A DNA stretch of 64,000 nt from Geobacter sp. DSM 9736. GTDB taxonomy: Bacteria > Desulfobacterota > Desulfuromonadia > Geobacterales > Geobacteraceae. The DNA lies in contig NZ_LT896716.1 of NCBI RefSeq assembly GCF_900187405.1, forward strand, positions 1,550,001 to 1,614,000, read 5' to 3'. Of this stretch, positions 53,932 to 62,729 are shown piece by piece. Position 1 is the stretch's first letter, and each line of letters begins with the position of its first letter. A program made the position numbers and the translations under genes. The notes under the pieces were generated by a model. It searched no databases. It was not told where the DNA came from and was given only the letters and a program-made list of their open reading frames with translations.

Positions 53932-56484
53932 TTGCCGGAAAGACTCCACATCCTGCACCTGGAAGATGACCCCCTCCATGCCGAGCTGGTGCGGGAGCAA
54001 CTGGAGCTCGAAGGCATTGCGGCCGACATCGTCTGGGTCGACGACCGATCACGGTTCCTCACCTCCCTTGGAAGTAAGAGTTTTCACCTTATCCTCGCAG
54101 ATTACCAGCTCCCCTCCTTCAGCGGACTCGAAGCGCTTTCACTCGTACGGGAAAGAAGGCTCGCCACCCCATTCATCCTTTTTACCGGACACATCGGAGA
54201 GGAAAAGGCGCTTGACGTCCTGCGGGCGGGAGCCACCGATTACATCCTCAAAGACCACCCGGCGCGGCTGGTGTCCGCGATACGGAGGGCGGTGCAGGAA
54301 TCGGCCGACAGGGAAGGCCTTCGCCGCGCAGAGGTCCGCCAGGCATACTTTGAGAGACTGAACCAGCTCGTAATCGTATCCACCACGCTCCTCGCGGAAA
54401 CAACCGTTGAGGGAATCCTCCAGAAGATCAGCGACGCCGCTCTCGAACTCACCGGAACCCGACATGCAACCGTCAGCGCAAAGCTTCGCGACGGCACACT
54501 CCGCATCTGCGCATCAGCTGACGGAGTGCCCGCCCTCTCTGCCGAACATCCTTTGTGCGACGAAACCGACGGGCTGTTGTCCCGCCGTTTGCAGGAGGAG
54601 ATTTCCTTCCATTTCTCCGATGCCGAACTGCGGAGGCATCCCGCATGGGAACGGCTCCCCGAGGAGCTGATCCAGCGGCTGCGCGGGCTGGCGGGTGCCA
54701 GGCTTGTTGCCAAGGACGGAACCGCTTCCGGTGTCATAATGGTAACGGACAGGGAGGATGGAGAGGAATTTTCCGCAGAGGATGAAGCGATACTCGTGCA
54801 GCTCGCCTCCCTCGCCTCCCTCGGAATCAGACATATCGAATCGGGAGACGAAGTCAAGCAGCGGGAAATATCGCTCCTGGCAAGCGAGGAGCGGCTCGAT
54901 CTGGCGCAGCGGGCGGGCCGGATCGGCATATTCGACTGGGACATGATCAGCGGCAAGTTCGTCTGGAGTTCTCAGATGGAGGAGCTTTTCGGGCTGTCTC
55001 CTGGCACCTTCGACGGCACATATGCGGACTGGATCGGCCGGATACACAGGCATGACCTGATGGGGCTGGAAGAACGGATTGAGCAGTGGACGAAGGAGCG
55101 CCTTGAGCGGGTAGTGTTCGACTACAGGATCGTACGACCTACCGGTGAAGTACGCTGGCTTGAGGCCCGGGCACGGTTCAGCTACCTGGAGGACGGCAGA
55201 GCCTCACGGATGATCGGTACCAACCTGGACATCACAGAGCGTAAGGTGGCCGAGGAAAGTCTTCGCAAGAGCGAGCAGCTTCTGCGTTTTCTGGCGGAAA
55301 AATCTCCGGACAACATCTTCATTCAGGACCGGGATCTTCGTTATGTATGGGTGGCCAAGCCCGACTCCCCTCTTACGGCACGCGAGTATAGGGGAAAGAC
55401 CGACTTCGACTTTCACTCCGCAGACGACGCACGGTTTCTGACGCACATCAAACAGAGAGTAATCGAAAAAGAGCAGGCAATGACGGTGGACGTCCCCCTT
55501 AACATCGGCGGAAGCGGGGTTGTGTTCGAAGCCACCTTCGAGCCCTGGCGGGATGCGTGGGGAAACGTAATAGGCCTGGCAGGATACGCACGCGACATAA
55601 CCGACAGGAAACGGGCTGAAGAGCAGCTGAAAGCAGCCAGGGACGAACTGGAAGTTCGGGTCTTCGAGCGGACAGCCGAGCTGGCGGAAGTCATACAGGC
55701 ACTCAAGGAGGAGGCGCTGGAAAGGCGCAAGGCGGAAGATGCCCAGCGAGCGGAAATGCAGACACGAATGCAGGCGGTGGAGGCCTTGCGTGAACGGGAA
55801 CGGGTTCTCATTCACCAGAGCCGTCTGGCAGCCATGGGTGAGATGATCGGAAACATCGCCCACCAGTGGCGGCAGCCCCTGAACACCCTCGGTCTGCTGG
55901 TACAGGAGATGCCGATCATTTACGAGGTGGGTGAATTCTCGAAAGGGTACCTGGACGGCAATGTCGCCAAGGCGATGCAGCTGATTCAACACATGTCGCA
56001 AACCATCGACGACTTCAGGAATTTCTTCCGGCCGAATAAAGAGAAGGTCCGTTTCGACCTGGAGGAAACAATCAGAAGAACCATAGCTCTCGTGGAAAAG
56101 AACTTTGTTACCCAGGGCATTCTCATCAACTTCGAATCCAGCCGGTCTATGCCTATAGATGGGTATCCCAACGAGTTCTCCCAAGTGCTGCTCAATATCC
56201 TGAACAACGCACGGGATGCATGCATTGAACGGCAGGTCACGAAACCGATGATCGCTATCCGGCTGTTCGGAGAAGGGGGGAAGATCATTGCCACCATAAG
56301 CGACAATGCCGGCGGCATACCGGCAGAGATCATCGAGAAGCTGTACGACCCCTATTTCACCACAAAGGGAAGCGGTACGGGAATCGGTCTTTTCATGTCG
56401 AAAGTCATCATCGAAAAGAATATGAACGGCTCACTGAGCGTGAGGAACACCGGAGAAGGTGCGGAGTTCCGGATCGAACTTTGA
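53932..56484 (+). CDS. Sensor histidine kinase with N-terminal receiver (REC-GAF-PAS-PAS-HK)
   Basis: 850 aa from TTG 53932 (GAGGAGG upstream). Receiver domain at 1-125 (HLEDDPLHAELV, ADYQLPSFSG, TGHIGEEK, LKDHP), GAF-like domain at about 140-305, two PAS/PAC domains (about 315-445 and 450-565), a long coiled coil and a HisKA of the NIAHQWRQPLN type with the phospho-His, then HATPase with DNAGGIP and GSGTGIGLFMSK. Cytoplasmic. Receiver-first kinases usually relay from another kinase. No cognate output regulator adjacent. Confidence 0.93.
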   Translation: MPERLHILHLEDDPLHAELVREQLELEGIAADIVWVDDRSRFLTSLGSKSFHLILADYQLPSFSGLEALSLVRERRLATPFILFTGHIGEEKALDVLRAGATDYILKDHPARLVSAIRRAVQESADREGLRRAEVRQAYFERLNQLVIVSTTLLAETTVEGILQKISDAALELTGTRHATVSAKLRDGTLRICASADGVPALSAEHPLCDETDGLLSRRLQEEISFHFSDAELRRHPAWERLPEELIQRLRGLAGARLVAKDGTASGVIMVTDREDGEEFSAEDEAILVQLASLASLGIRHIESGDEVKQREISLLASEERLDLAQRAGRIGIFDWDMISGKFVWSSQMEELFGLSPGTFDGTYADWIGRIHRHDLMGLEERIEQWTKERLERVVFDYRIVRPTGEVRWLEARARFSYLEDGRASRMIGTNLDITERKVAEESLRKSEQLLRFLAEKSPDNIFIQDRDLRYVWVAKPDSPLTAREYRGKTDFDFHSADDARFLTHIKQRVIEKEQAMTVDVPLNIGGSGVVFEATFEPWRDAWGNVIGLAGYARDITDRKRAEEQLKAARDELEVRVFERTAELAEVIQALKEEALERRKAEDAQRAEMQTRMQAVEALRERERVLIHQSRLAAMGEMIGNIAHQWRQPLNTLGLLVQEMPIIYEVGEFSKGYLDGNVAKAMQLIQHMSQTIDDFRNFFRPNKEKVRFDLEETIRRTIALVEKNFVTQGILINFESSRSMPIDGYPNEFSQVLLNILNNARDACIERQVTKPMIAIRLFGEGGKIIATISDNAGGIPAEIIEKLYDPYFTTKGSGTGIGLFMSKVIIEKNMNGSLSVRNTGEGAEFRIEL

Positions 56485-56527
56485 AACATTTTTTCAGGAT
56501 TAGCAGAATAATTTCGAGAAACACTCG

Positions 56528-57034
56528 CTACAGCTCCTTCAGGATCAAATCCTCAAGATTTTTCCGGCTCGACCGCTGATCCCTGTCTGCCGGATGCCCA
56601 AGAGCCACCACCGCCATCAATTCTTCCCCTTCAGGAAGTTCCAGAAGCTCCCGCACCCTGGACGCATTTTTCAGTATCTCCCCGAGCCATACCGCTCCGA
56701 GCCCAAGGGCGTGGGCTGCGAGAAGCATGTTCTGAAGGCAGGCCCCAATACCCTGGTGGTCCTTCACATCGTTATACATCGCGGCACGATCGCAGAACAC
56801 CGCAATCGCAACCGGCGCCCCTTCGAGCACGTGCCGGTAGCGCGTCAGCTTTGCCAGCTCTGCGCGCAGTTGCGGATCGCTTACCACAACGAACCGCCAC
56901 GGCTGGTTGTTAAGCCCCGATGGCGCCCATGACCCCGCCTTGAGCACTTCGAGTATGTGGTTGCGGCTCACCGTGTCCGCGGTGAAGGTACGAATGCTTC
57001 GCCGGCTGTAAATGGCCTCCAGAACATCCATCAT
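56528..57034 (-). CDS. Nitroreductase family FMN protein
   Basis: 168 aa (167 if the second ATG, with better spacing to GGAGG, is used). IYSRRSIRTFTADTVS near the start, SWAPSGLNNQPWRFVVV for FMN binding, and AHALGLGAVWLGEI with a basic tail. FMN-dependent, NAD(P)H-using oxidoreductases with wide substrate range. Divergent from the Sec-type rhodanese by 120 bases. Confidence 0.9.
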   Translation of the reverse strand: MMDVLEAIYSRRSIRTFTADTVSRNHILEVLKAGSWAPSGLNNQPWRFVVVSDPQLRAELAKLTRYRHVLEGAPVAIAVFCDRAAMYNDVKDHQGIGACLQNMLLAAHALGLGAVWLGEILKNASRVRELLELPEGEELMAVVALGHPADRDQRSSRKNLEDLILKEL

Positions 57035-57154
57035 GGTCCCTCCTTAGTTCGAAACGAATACCACCATCACGTTTCGCCGTCAAGCCGGCTCCTTGTCCCT
57101 GCTGCAGATTCCGATACACTTTATCCGAATACCTCTAACAAAGGAGGAACACCT

Positions 57155-57490
57155 ATGCCTGAGACAATGGAAATACGACGTGTCGATCCGACAGACGCAC
57201 GGCAGCGGACGCTTTCAGGGAAAGCGTTGTTAGCCTGCGCCTACGAAAGCGACGAGCTGTTCCGGAGAAATCGCCTCGAAGGGGCACTCTCCATGCAGGA
57301 ACTCACCTCACGCCTTCCGGGCCTCGACAAAAACCAGGAGATCATTCTCTACTGCGCCTGACCCGAAGAACATACATCTGCCGGTCTGGCAGCCAAACTA
57401 CAGAATGATGGTTACACAAATGTAAGTGCATTGCGTGGAGGGGTAGCCGCCTGGAAAGATGCAGGTCTTCCCTTCACGAGCGCACCGTAG
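57155..57490 (+). CDS. Selenocysteine-containing rhodanese-like protein (TGA read as Sec)
   Basis: 111 aa from ATG 57155 (AAAGGAGGAACACCT) to TAG 57488-57490, reading through TGA at 57359-57361 as residue 69. Up to the TGA the chain ends QEIILYCA, the strand before a rhodanese active-site loop; after it the frame continues PEEHTSAGLAAKLQNDGY and then NVSALRGGVAAWKDAGLPF, the standard end of a rhodanese domain. The Sec takes a place in the active loop where Cys occurs in homologues. A hairpin with a GGTCT loop starts 17 bases after the TGA. If read conventionally the gene would be a 68-aa stub without its C-terminal half. Confidence 0.85.
57359..57392 (+). promoter_or_regulatory. UGA(Sec) codon and bacterial SECIS-like hairpin
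   Basis: TGA at 57359-57361, then stem CTGCC (57378-57382), loop GGTCT (57383-57387) and GGCAG (57388-57392). The loop sequence and its 21-base distance from the TGA agree with the SelB-binding hairpin of E. coli fdhF, whose loop also carries GGUCU. Confidence 0.72.
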
Positions 57491-57595
57491 GCGTCTTTAT
57501 TGGGAGTAGCGGCAGAAGGAAATCGAGATACCGGGGTTGACAACACAGGTTCCTGTGCAAAAATTGGAGTTTGCAAATCCAGTGGAGGTGTGCTC

Positions 57596-57790
57596 TTGCT
57601 CATAAGGGTGATTTATGACAACAAGCGGATAGGACTCGTGGATGAGCGGGCTCTTTCGAACCATATTCTGAATGGAGAGCTCCTGGCTTTCAGGCGTCTC
57701 GATGGATGGGCGAAGATAGGGCAGGACGCAGTCCGGGGCTTCGGGGGAACCTACGAAGGCCCGGACCGCAGATCAACCCGGAGAAGATAA
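57596..57790 (+). CDS. Small GSU3473-family-like protein
   Basis: 64 aa from TTG 57596, seven bases after GGAGG; a longer frame upstream lacks a ribosome site. Sequence pattern: MLIRVIYDNKRIGLVDERAL, a central LLAFRRLDGWAKIG, and an ending YEGPDRRST. This short protein with the RVIYDN start and the Y-x-GP-x-RR end is a family I associate with Geobacter species, of unknown function. It lies after the selenoprotein on the same strand. Confidence 0.7.
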   Translation: MLIRVIYDNKRIGLVDERALSNHILNGELLAFRRLDGWAKIGQDAVRGFGGTYEGPDRRSTRRR

Positions 57791-57809
57791 TCGCAGTTCC
57801 GAAGCCCGC

Positions 57810-57959
57810 CTACAATGGCCTGTCCCCGCGAATCAGCCGCAGAAGTATCATGACGATGGCGATGACGAGCAGTACGTGTATGAACCCGCTGATGGTGTAC
57901 GAGGTAACGATTCCCAGAAGCCACAATACAAGGAGTATGATAGCGATGGTGTAAAGCAT
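57810..57959 (-). CDS. Small lmo0937-family membrane protein
   Basis: 49 aa, two hydrophobic helices: LYTIAIILLVLWLLGIVTSY and a second helix with HVLLVIAIVMILLRLI, tail RGDRPL. The pattern fits the lmo0937 (DUF5670) family of tiny membrane proteins, often stress-linked. AAAGGAGG lies five bases before the ATG. Convergent with the GSU3473-like gene and divergent from the Hsp20 pair. Confidence 0.88.
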   Translation of the reverse strand: MLYTIAIILLVLWLLGIVTSYTISGFIHVLLVIAIVMILLRLIRGDRPL

Positions 57960-58145
57960 GGCATCCTCCTTTCGCAGTCTCCGGCCCTCGTGCTCCGCGT
58001 CGTGCGGGGACGGGGCCGTATCCTCCTGATAAAAGTATATCCCGCGTATCCCCCCCTACAAGTCTGTTTCGGTCCCCTCTTGATTTTCCTTCCCCCCATG
58101 ATTACCTTTCGCATGAAGCATCGAAACGAAAGGAGGTATATCACA

Positions 58146-58592
58146 ATGGCAAGCTGGGATATGTTCAGAGAACTGGACAACCTGAGGAGGGAAATCGATG
58201 ATGCCTTTCGCAGTTTCGGCGGGAGCCGCCCCCTCAGCGGATTCCTTACCCCTGTCTCGCCACGCCGATTCCCCCTGATCAACCTGAGCGAAGATGAGGG
58301 ACATGTCTACCTGGATGCACTGCTTCCCGGAGTAGACCCTGCCGGAATCGACCTTTCCGTGCTGCGCAACACGGTAACCATTTCAGGAGAGCGGAAACCG
58401 CCTGCGGAAGAGAAAGGGCAGGTAGTCCATCGAAGCGAACTCGGTTTCGGCAGGTTTTCACGGACCATCGAAGTGCCGGTGGAGGTCGACTCGGAGAATG
58501 TGACGGCGGAGTATCGCGATGGGGTCATGCGCCTTAAATTCGGCAAACCTGAATCGGCAAAACCGAAAAAGATAGAGATTAAACCTTCCTGA
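58146..58592 (+). CDS. Hsp20/alpha-crystallin small heat shock protein
   Basis: 148 aa from ATG 58146 (AAAGGAGGTATATCACA before it). N-terminal arm WDMFRELDNLRREIDDAFRS, alpha-crystallin domain at about 40-140 (VYLDALLPGVDPAGIDLSVL, ELGFGRFSRTIEVP, AEYRDGVMRLKFGK), C-terminal I-x-I motif as IEIK. ATP-independent holdase for unfolding proteins. First of a pair, 21 bases before the second Hsp20. The upstream region 57960-58145 carries no visible CIRCE element. Confidence 0.95.
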   Translation: MASWDMFRELDNLRREIDDAFRSFGGSRPLSGFLTPVSPRRFPLINLSEDEGHVYLDALLPGVDPAGIDLSVLRNTVTISGERKPPAEEKGQVVHRSELGFGRFSRTIEVPVEVDSENVTAEYRDGVMRLKFGKPESAKPKKIEIKPS

Positions 58593-58613
58593 AATCGACA
58601 AGGAGAGCTAGCC

Positions 58614-59015
58614 ATGGCAAATGACACGATTACACGGCCCGGCGCACAGGGCACGGCCCAAGGACGTGAAGAAACCAGAGCCAGCGAGAAGTACCTGAAG
58701 CCCCCAGTGAATATATTCGAGGTCGAAGAAGGGCTGAGACTCGTAGCGGACCTGCCAGGAACCGGCAAAGACGGCCTCGATGTGAACGTGGAGAAGGGCA
58801 TTCTCACCATCAGCGCACAGGTCAAACGGGAAATGCCGGGACGTTCCATCTACACCGAGTTCGAGCTGGCCCCCTACTACCGGCAATTCCAGATACCGGA
58901 AACACTGGACCATGAGAAGGCTCACGCAAGCCTCGCCAACGGCGTCCTTACCCTCCATATTCCGAAAGCAGAAGTTGCGAAGCCGCGAAAGATAGAAGTC
59001 AAACTGGCAGGCTGA
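58614..59015 (+). CDS. Second Hsp20/alpha-crystallin protein
   Basis: 133 aa. Shorter N-terminal arm (polar, Ala/Thr/Arg-rich), alpha-crystallin domain at about 38-130: GLRLVADLPGTGKDGLDVNV, LTISAQVKREM, ASLANGVLTLHIPK, and a terminal KIEVKLAG with the I-x-V motif. Co-transcribed with the first Hsp20; such pairs often form mixed oligomers. Sequence is quite different from its partner, so not a recent duplicate. Confidence 0.95.
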   Translation: MANDTITRPGAQGTAQGREETRASEKYLKPPVNIFEVEEGLRLVADLPGTGKDGLDVNVEKGILTISAQVKREMPGRSIYTEFELAPYYRQFQIPETLDHEKAHASLANGVLTLHIPKAEVAKPRKIEVKLAG

Positions 59016-59029
59016 TGCTCTGCTGAAAC

Positions 59030-59074
59030 AGCAGGAGGGGGACCCCCGCTCGGCCTCGGGTCCCTCTCCTGAAT
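59030..59074 (+). terminator. Hairpin after Hsp20 pair
   Basis: AGGAGGGGGACCC pairs with GGGTCCCTCTCCT with one mismatch across a 12-base loop. No strong T-run. Confidence 0.6.
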
Positions 59075-59241
59075 AGGAACCGGTACCGTAAAATCATTCC
59101 TGCTGCTACTTTTTGCCAGTAATCCCCCCCACTTAACCAATTTTCAAAGGTTCCGCCCCCCTCCCCCCTTCGATTGTCTCTCTAAATTCAAAAGGTATAC
59201 TTTCTGTGGATCGACAATTCAAATTATCGGGAGGAAGAGCC

Positions 59242-59679
59242 ATGAGTCCACGCAACATCGTCGCGATTCTCGCATTTTGCAGCCTCGCCCTCACCACCGG
59301 CTGTACGACCGGAAGAAGCACGGGAAGCAGTCCGGGAGGGAGCAGTGATGCATACGGCAGAACCGGCACAGGTATGCCTGCCGACGTTGAGCATGGCAGG
59401 GGAACGGGAAGCCATACCGGAATCGGGACCATGGGTGGAGGCAGTACCGGTGGCTCCCAAACGGAGAGCGGACGGGGAAGCGGAGGCTCTCAGGGCAGCG
59501 AGGAGCGCAGCAGTTCCGAAACCGAGGATACACGCTCAATGTCCGGTTCCGGCACGACTGCAGGCGATGACGTCGATGAAAGCGGCGCAGGAGCGGGAGG
59601 AAGTTTCCGCGCCTACACCAGCAGCCGCACACCATCTTCCGGCAACAGAAACCACCGCACCGGCACCGGCGGCTTTTGA
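59242..59679 (+). CDS. Gly/Ser-rich lipoprotein
   Basis: 145 aa from ATG 59242 (GGGAGGAAGAGCC). Signal peptide SPRNIVAILAFCSLALTTGC with lipobox, then an almost unbroken Gly/Ser/Thr/Glu-rich chain with no defined fold. It recalls the Gly/Thr lipoprotein at 13 kb in style but not in sequence. Likely an intrinsically disordered surface lipoprotein; function unknown. Confidence 0.75.
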   Translation: MSPRNIVAILAFCSLALTTGCTTGRSTGSSPGGSSDAYGRTGTGMPADVEHGRGTGSHTGIGTMGGGSTGGSQTESGRGSGGSQGSEERSSSETEDTRSMSGSGTTAGDDVDESGAGAGGSFRAYTSSRTPSSGNRNHRTGTGGF

Positions 59680-59719
59680 TAGTTCGCTGAAAACACATAT
59701 TCTGGCAAGTGGGATAAAC

Positions 59720-59752
59720 CAGGCCTTTCGGCATCCGGCCGAAGGGCCTGCC
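59720..59752 (+). terminator. Hairpin after Gly/Ser-rich lipoprotein
   Basis: AGGCCTTTCGGC/GCCGAAGGGCCT with one G-T pair. T-run absent, so a weak terminator at best. Confidence 0.5.
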
Positions 59753-59896
59753 GCACCCTCTGCGGCATCGGAAGCTGCCGGACCTGAATCTCGTCAATTA
59801 CCTTCTCTCCTTCCGCTTCTTATCCGGCAGAATAATTATCTCTAGAAAAATTATTAGTTAACGATAAGATGTGGAGATTCCCGTTAAGGAGGTCCT

Positions 59897-61159
59897 ATGC
59901 CCCCCGATGAAACCACTAAAATCAACCCGTGGCAGATGGTACTCGCGCAGATCGAAAAAGCGGAAAAGCACCTGGATTGCAGTCTGGACATGCTGGAGAA
60001 GCTGCGGCATCCGGAACGGGCCTTGCTCGTATCGGTCCCCGTGCGGATGGACGACGGCAGGATCAGGGTGTTCAAAGGATTCCGGGTCCAGCACAGCACG
60101 GTGCGCGGTCCTGCTAAAGGGGGAATCAGGTACCACCCAAGTGTCGACCTGGACGAGGTCACCGCGCTGGCAGCGTGGATGACATGGAAGTGCGCGGTTA
60201 TGAACATCCCGTTCGGAGGCGCCAAAGGTGGGGTGGAATGCGATCCCGCCGAGCTTTCTCCGGGAGAGCTTGAACGGCTGACACGGCGCTACACTGCCGA
60301 GATCTTGAGCTTCATCGGGCCGGACAGGGACATACCCGCTCCCGATGTCAACACCAATTCCCAGGTAATGGCATGGCTGATGGACACATATTCGATGCAG
60401 ATCGGTCACGTAGTGCCGGGGGTGGTCACCGGGAAACCCCTTGCTATCGGCGGCTCAGAGGGGCGAAGTGAGGCAACGGGGCTTGGCGTGGTGTATATGG
60501 TGCTGGAAGCCGCACGCAAATTGGGAATGGATCTATCGCATGCAACGGCAGCCGTTCAGGGCTTCGGCAACGTAGGCAGTTCCGCCGCACGCAACCTTTT
60601 TCGTGAAGGGGTCAAACTGATAGCGGTCAGCGAGAAGAACGGAGGGTGCTACTCACCCCACGGCCTGGACCCGTTCCAGCTTCAGAAGCACTACGCCGAG
60701 ACCGGCACTCTTCATGGCTTTCCCGGCTCCGACCCTATCGGCAACGATGATCTGCTTGCACTTCCCTGCGACATTCTGGTGCCGGCTGCCCTTGAAAATG
60801 TCATACACCGGGAGAATGCGGGACAGGTAAAAGCGCGGATGATAGCCGAAGGAGCTAACGGCCCCGTCACGCCCATCGCTGACGAAATTCTCCGGGAGAA
60901 GGGGGTCTTCATCATACCCGACATCCTTGCCAATGCGGGAGGAGTAACCGTTTCCTACTTCGAATGGGTTCAGGACCTGCAGAATTACTTCTGGGACGAA
61001 GCGGAAATAAACAAGCGGCTGCGGCAGATCATGACTGCATCATTCAAGAAAGTCATGGCGATAGCCGAGGAGAAAGATGTTGATAACAGGACTGCGGCTC
61101 AGATCCTCGGGATCGGACGGGTTCTGGAAGCAGCCCAGTTACGTGGTCTCTACCCCTGA
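59897..61159 (+). CDS. gdhA: Glu/Leu/Phe/Val dehydrogenase, probably glutamate dehydrogenase
   Basis: 420 aa, the short hexameric class. Interconverts glutamate and 2-oxoglutarate plus ammonia with NAD(P). Substrate-binding region RVQHSTVRGPAKGGIRYHP and the catalytic Lys in PFGGAKGGV near 105-113; Rossmann part with AAVQGFGNVGSSAARNLF near 215. Start ATG follows AAGGAGGTCCT. Cofactor preference not readable with certainty. The lipoprotein gene follows after 30 bases. Confidence 0.93.
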   Translation: MPPDETTKINPWQMVLAQIEKAEKHLDCSLDMLEKLRHPERALLVSVPVRMDDGRIRVFKGFRVQHSTVRGPAKGGIRYHPSVDLDEVTALAAWMTWKCAVMNIPFGGAKGGVECDPAELSPGELERLTRRYTAEILSFIGPDRDIPAPDVNTNSQVMAWLMDTYSMQIGHVVPGVVTGKPLAIGGSEGRSEATGLGVVYMVLEAARKLGMDLSHATAAVQGFGNVGSSAARNLFREGVKLIAVSEKNGGCYSPHGLDPFQLQKHYAETGTLHGFPGSDPIGNDDLLALPCDILVPAALENVIHRENAGQVKARMIAEGANGPVTPIADEILREKGVFIIPDILANAGGVTVSYFEWVQDLQNYFWDEAEINKRLRQIMTASFKKVMAIAEEKDVDNRTAAQILGIGRVLEAAQLRGLYP

Positions 61160-61189
61160 ATCGATCTGAGATGAACGAAAGGACAAACT

Positions 61190-61741
61190 GTGAAGAATCG
61201 CCTTTTCCTGCTTTTGGTACCCATCCTCGCCACATTGACCGGATGTGCTGCTCTCGAAGATAGCCATGTAATGCCGGAACGTGAAGTCTGGCAGATGCAT
61301 CCCGCAGGCAATCCTCCCTCGAACCGTGCAGAGCGGGTGGCAGTGGAAGTTGCCCGGAACGGACGGCAGCCGGTGAAAAATAGCGGCATAAAGGGATATT
61401 TCGAGAACGAGGAACGTGGCTGCGCCGTCATTGCCGTCGAGGAGGCCGTGCTCGACCAGAAGAATGTCGTGAAGATGACCCGCTACCTGGTCCGGGACAA
61501 TCGCATCCAGGGAGAATCGTACCCCTCCTACATAACTCCGGTAGATAAAACACGGGAAGGGTTTGCCCGGGAGGTCGCCCATCAGGCACGGGACGGGAGG
61601 CAGCCCGACATCCCTCTTCTTTACGAGAGCAAGTACAGCTACTCGCCACGGTACGACGGGTTCTGCTCCGTCACCGTTCAGGAGTACGATATCCAGCGAA
61701 ATCCCGTGGCTACCTACACCTTCGACGTCTGCGAAAACTAG
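61190..61741 (+). CDS. Hypothetical lipoprotein
   Basis: 183 aa from GTG 61190 (GAAAGGA before it). Signal peptide with lipobox LATLTGC, then a soluble domain of about 160 residues with paired Cys (RGCAVIAVEE and the ending TFDVCEN, YDGFCSVTVQ). I do not recognise a family. The two later Cys could form a disulfide. It may be co-transcribed with gdhA. Confidence 0.78.
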   Translation: MKNRLFLLLVPILATLTGCAALEDSHVMPEREVWQMHPAGNPPSNRAERVAVEVARNGRQPVKNSGIKGYFENEERGCAVIAVEEAVLDQKNVVKMTRYLVRDNRIQGESYPSYITPVDKTREGFAREVAHQARDGRQPDIPLLYESKYSYSPRYDGFCSVTVQEYDIQRNPVATYTFDVCEN

Positions 61742-61776
61742 CGGTTATTCAACAACCCGTTTCTTCAAAAGCTTGT

Positions 61777-62562
61777 TCAGCCGGGGAGAATATTTCTACC
61801 CAGGACTGCAAGCATTTCCTCGTGAATGATCGAGTTTGAGGCGACTATCCGGTGATTGTAAATTGAATAGGTTTCGCCCGAATAGCCAGTCACCTCTCCA
61901 CCCGCCTCTTTCACCAGGAGCTGTCCTGCAGCCACATCCCAGGGCTTCAGCTTGCACTCCCAGTACCCGTCCAGCCTCCCGGCAGCGACATAGGCGAGAT
62001 CGAGGGCAGCGGCCCCTGCCCGACGGATGCCTCTCGCCTCCATGTGAAAGTTGACGAAATTCTCAAAATTGTTTTCGTTTTCCCGTGTGCGGTCATAGGG
62101 GAAACCCGTGGCCAGAAGAGTGTTCCGGATCGGTCCCCTGCCGGAGACCGAGATGCGGCTGCCGTTAAGAAAAGCCCCCTCCCCCTGTATGACCGTAAAG
62201 AGCTCGTCCATCATCGGGTGGTATATGACACCCATCCCGACAGTTCCCTCGATCTCCAGCGCGATGGAGACGCAGAACCAGGGAAAGCCGTGGGCGTAGT
62301 TGGTGGTGCCGTCCAGAGGATCTATGATCCACTTGTAAGCTGACTGCTGTGCCTGATGGCCGCTCTCCTCCGCAAGGATATCGTGATCCGGGAAGCTGCG
62401 GCTGATCCGCTCCGTGATAAGCGAATCGCACATCCGGTCCACCTCGGTGACGAGATCCGTCGCTCCCTTGAAGACAATATCGTGCTCCAGCCAGAGCCTC
62501 TGCCGCTGGAGCCCCCCCGCCTCCCGAGCCGCATCAATAGCGACTTCCAGATACTGCTGCAT
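61777..62562 (-). CDS. Inositol monophosphatase family protein
   Basis: 261 aa from ATG 62562 (GGGAGGAATA); a longer frame starts at 62619 without a better site. Metal-binding motifs in order: ILAEESGH with Glu, WIIDPLDGTTNYAHGFP with the two Asp, and the distal LKPWDVAAGQLLVKEAGG. Li+-sensitive Mg2+ phosphatase fold; could be a SuhB-like rRNA factor, an inositol or a PAP phosphatase. Convergent with the lipoprotein gene. Confidence 0.93.
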   Translation of the reverse strand: MQQYLEVAIDAAREAGGLQRQRLWLEHDIVFKGATDLVTEVDRMCDSLITERISRSFPDHDILAEESGHQAQQSAYKWIIDPLDGTTNYAHGFPWFCVSIALEIEGTVGMGVIYHPMMDELFTVIQGEGAFLNGSRISVSGRGPIRNTLLATGFPYDRTRENENNFENFVNFHMEARGIRRAGAAALDLAYVAAGRLDGYWECKLKPWDVAAGQLLVKEAGGEVTGYSGETYSIYNHRIVASNSIIHEEMLAVLGRNILPG

Positions 62563-62729
62563 TATTCCTCCCGCAATCATTCGATCAGGTGTTTGTCTAG
62601 TGCCGGCAAGCACAGACACCAGTTTGCAGATAGCATGCTCGCCCCATTTTGCCTATTCAAAAAAAAATTGCGACTTCATACAAATACCATCACGACAGGT
62701 TCTCGAAGCCAAAGCATTTGCAGCGCCAA

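Noticed and set aside
57155-57361. Reading the 57.2 kb rhodanese as a nonsense-mutated pseudogene
   Set aside because: The sequence after TGA is intact and in frame, the TGA lies at the active-site position, and a GGTCT-loop hairpin follows at the right distance. Selenocysteine explains all of these better.
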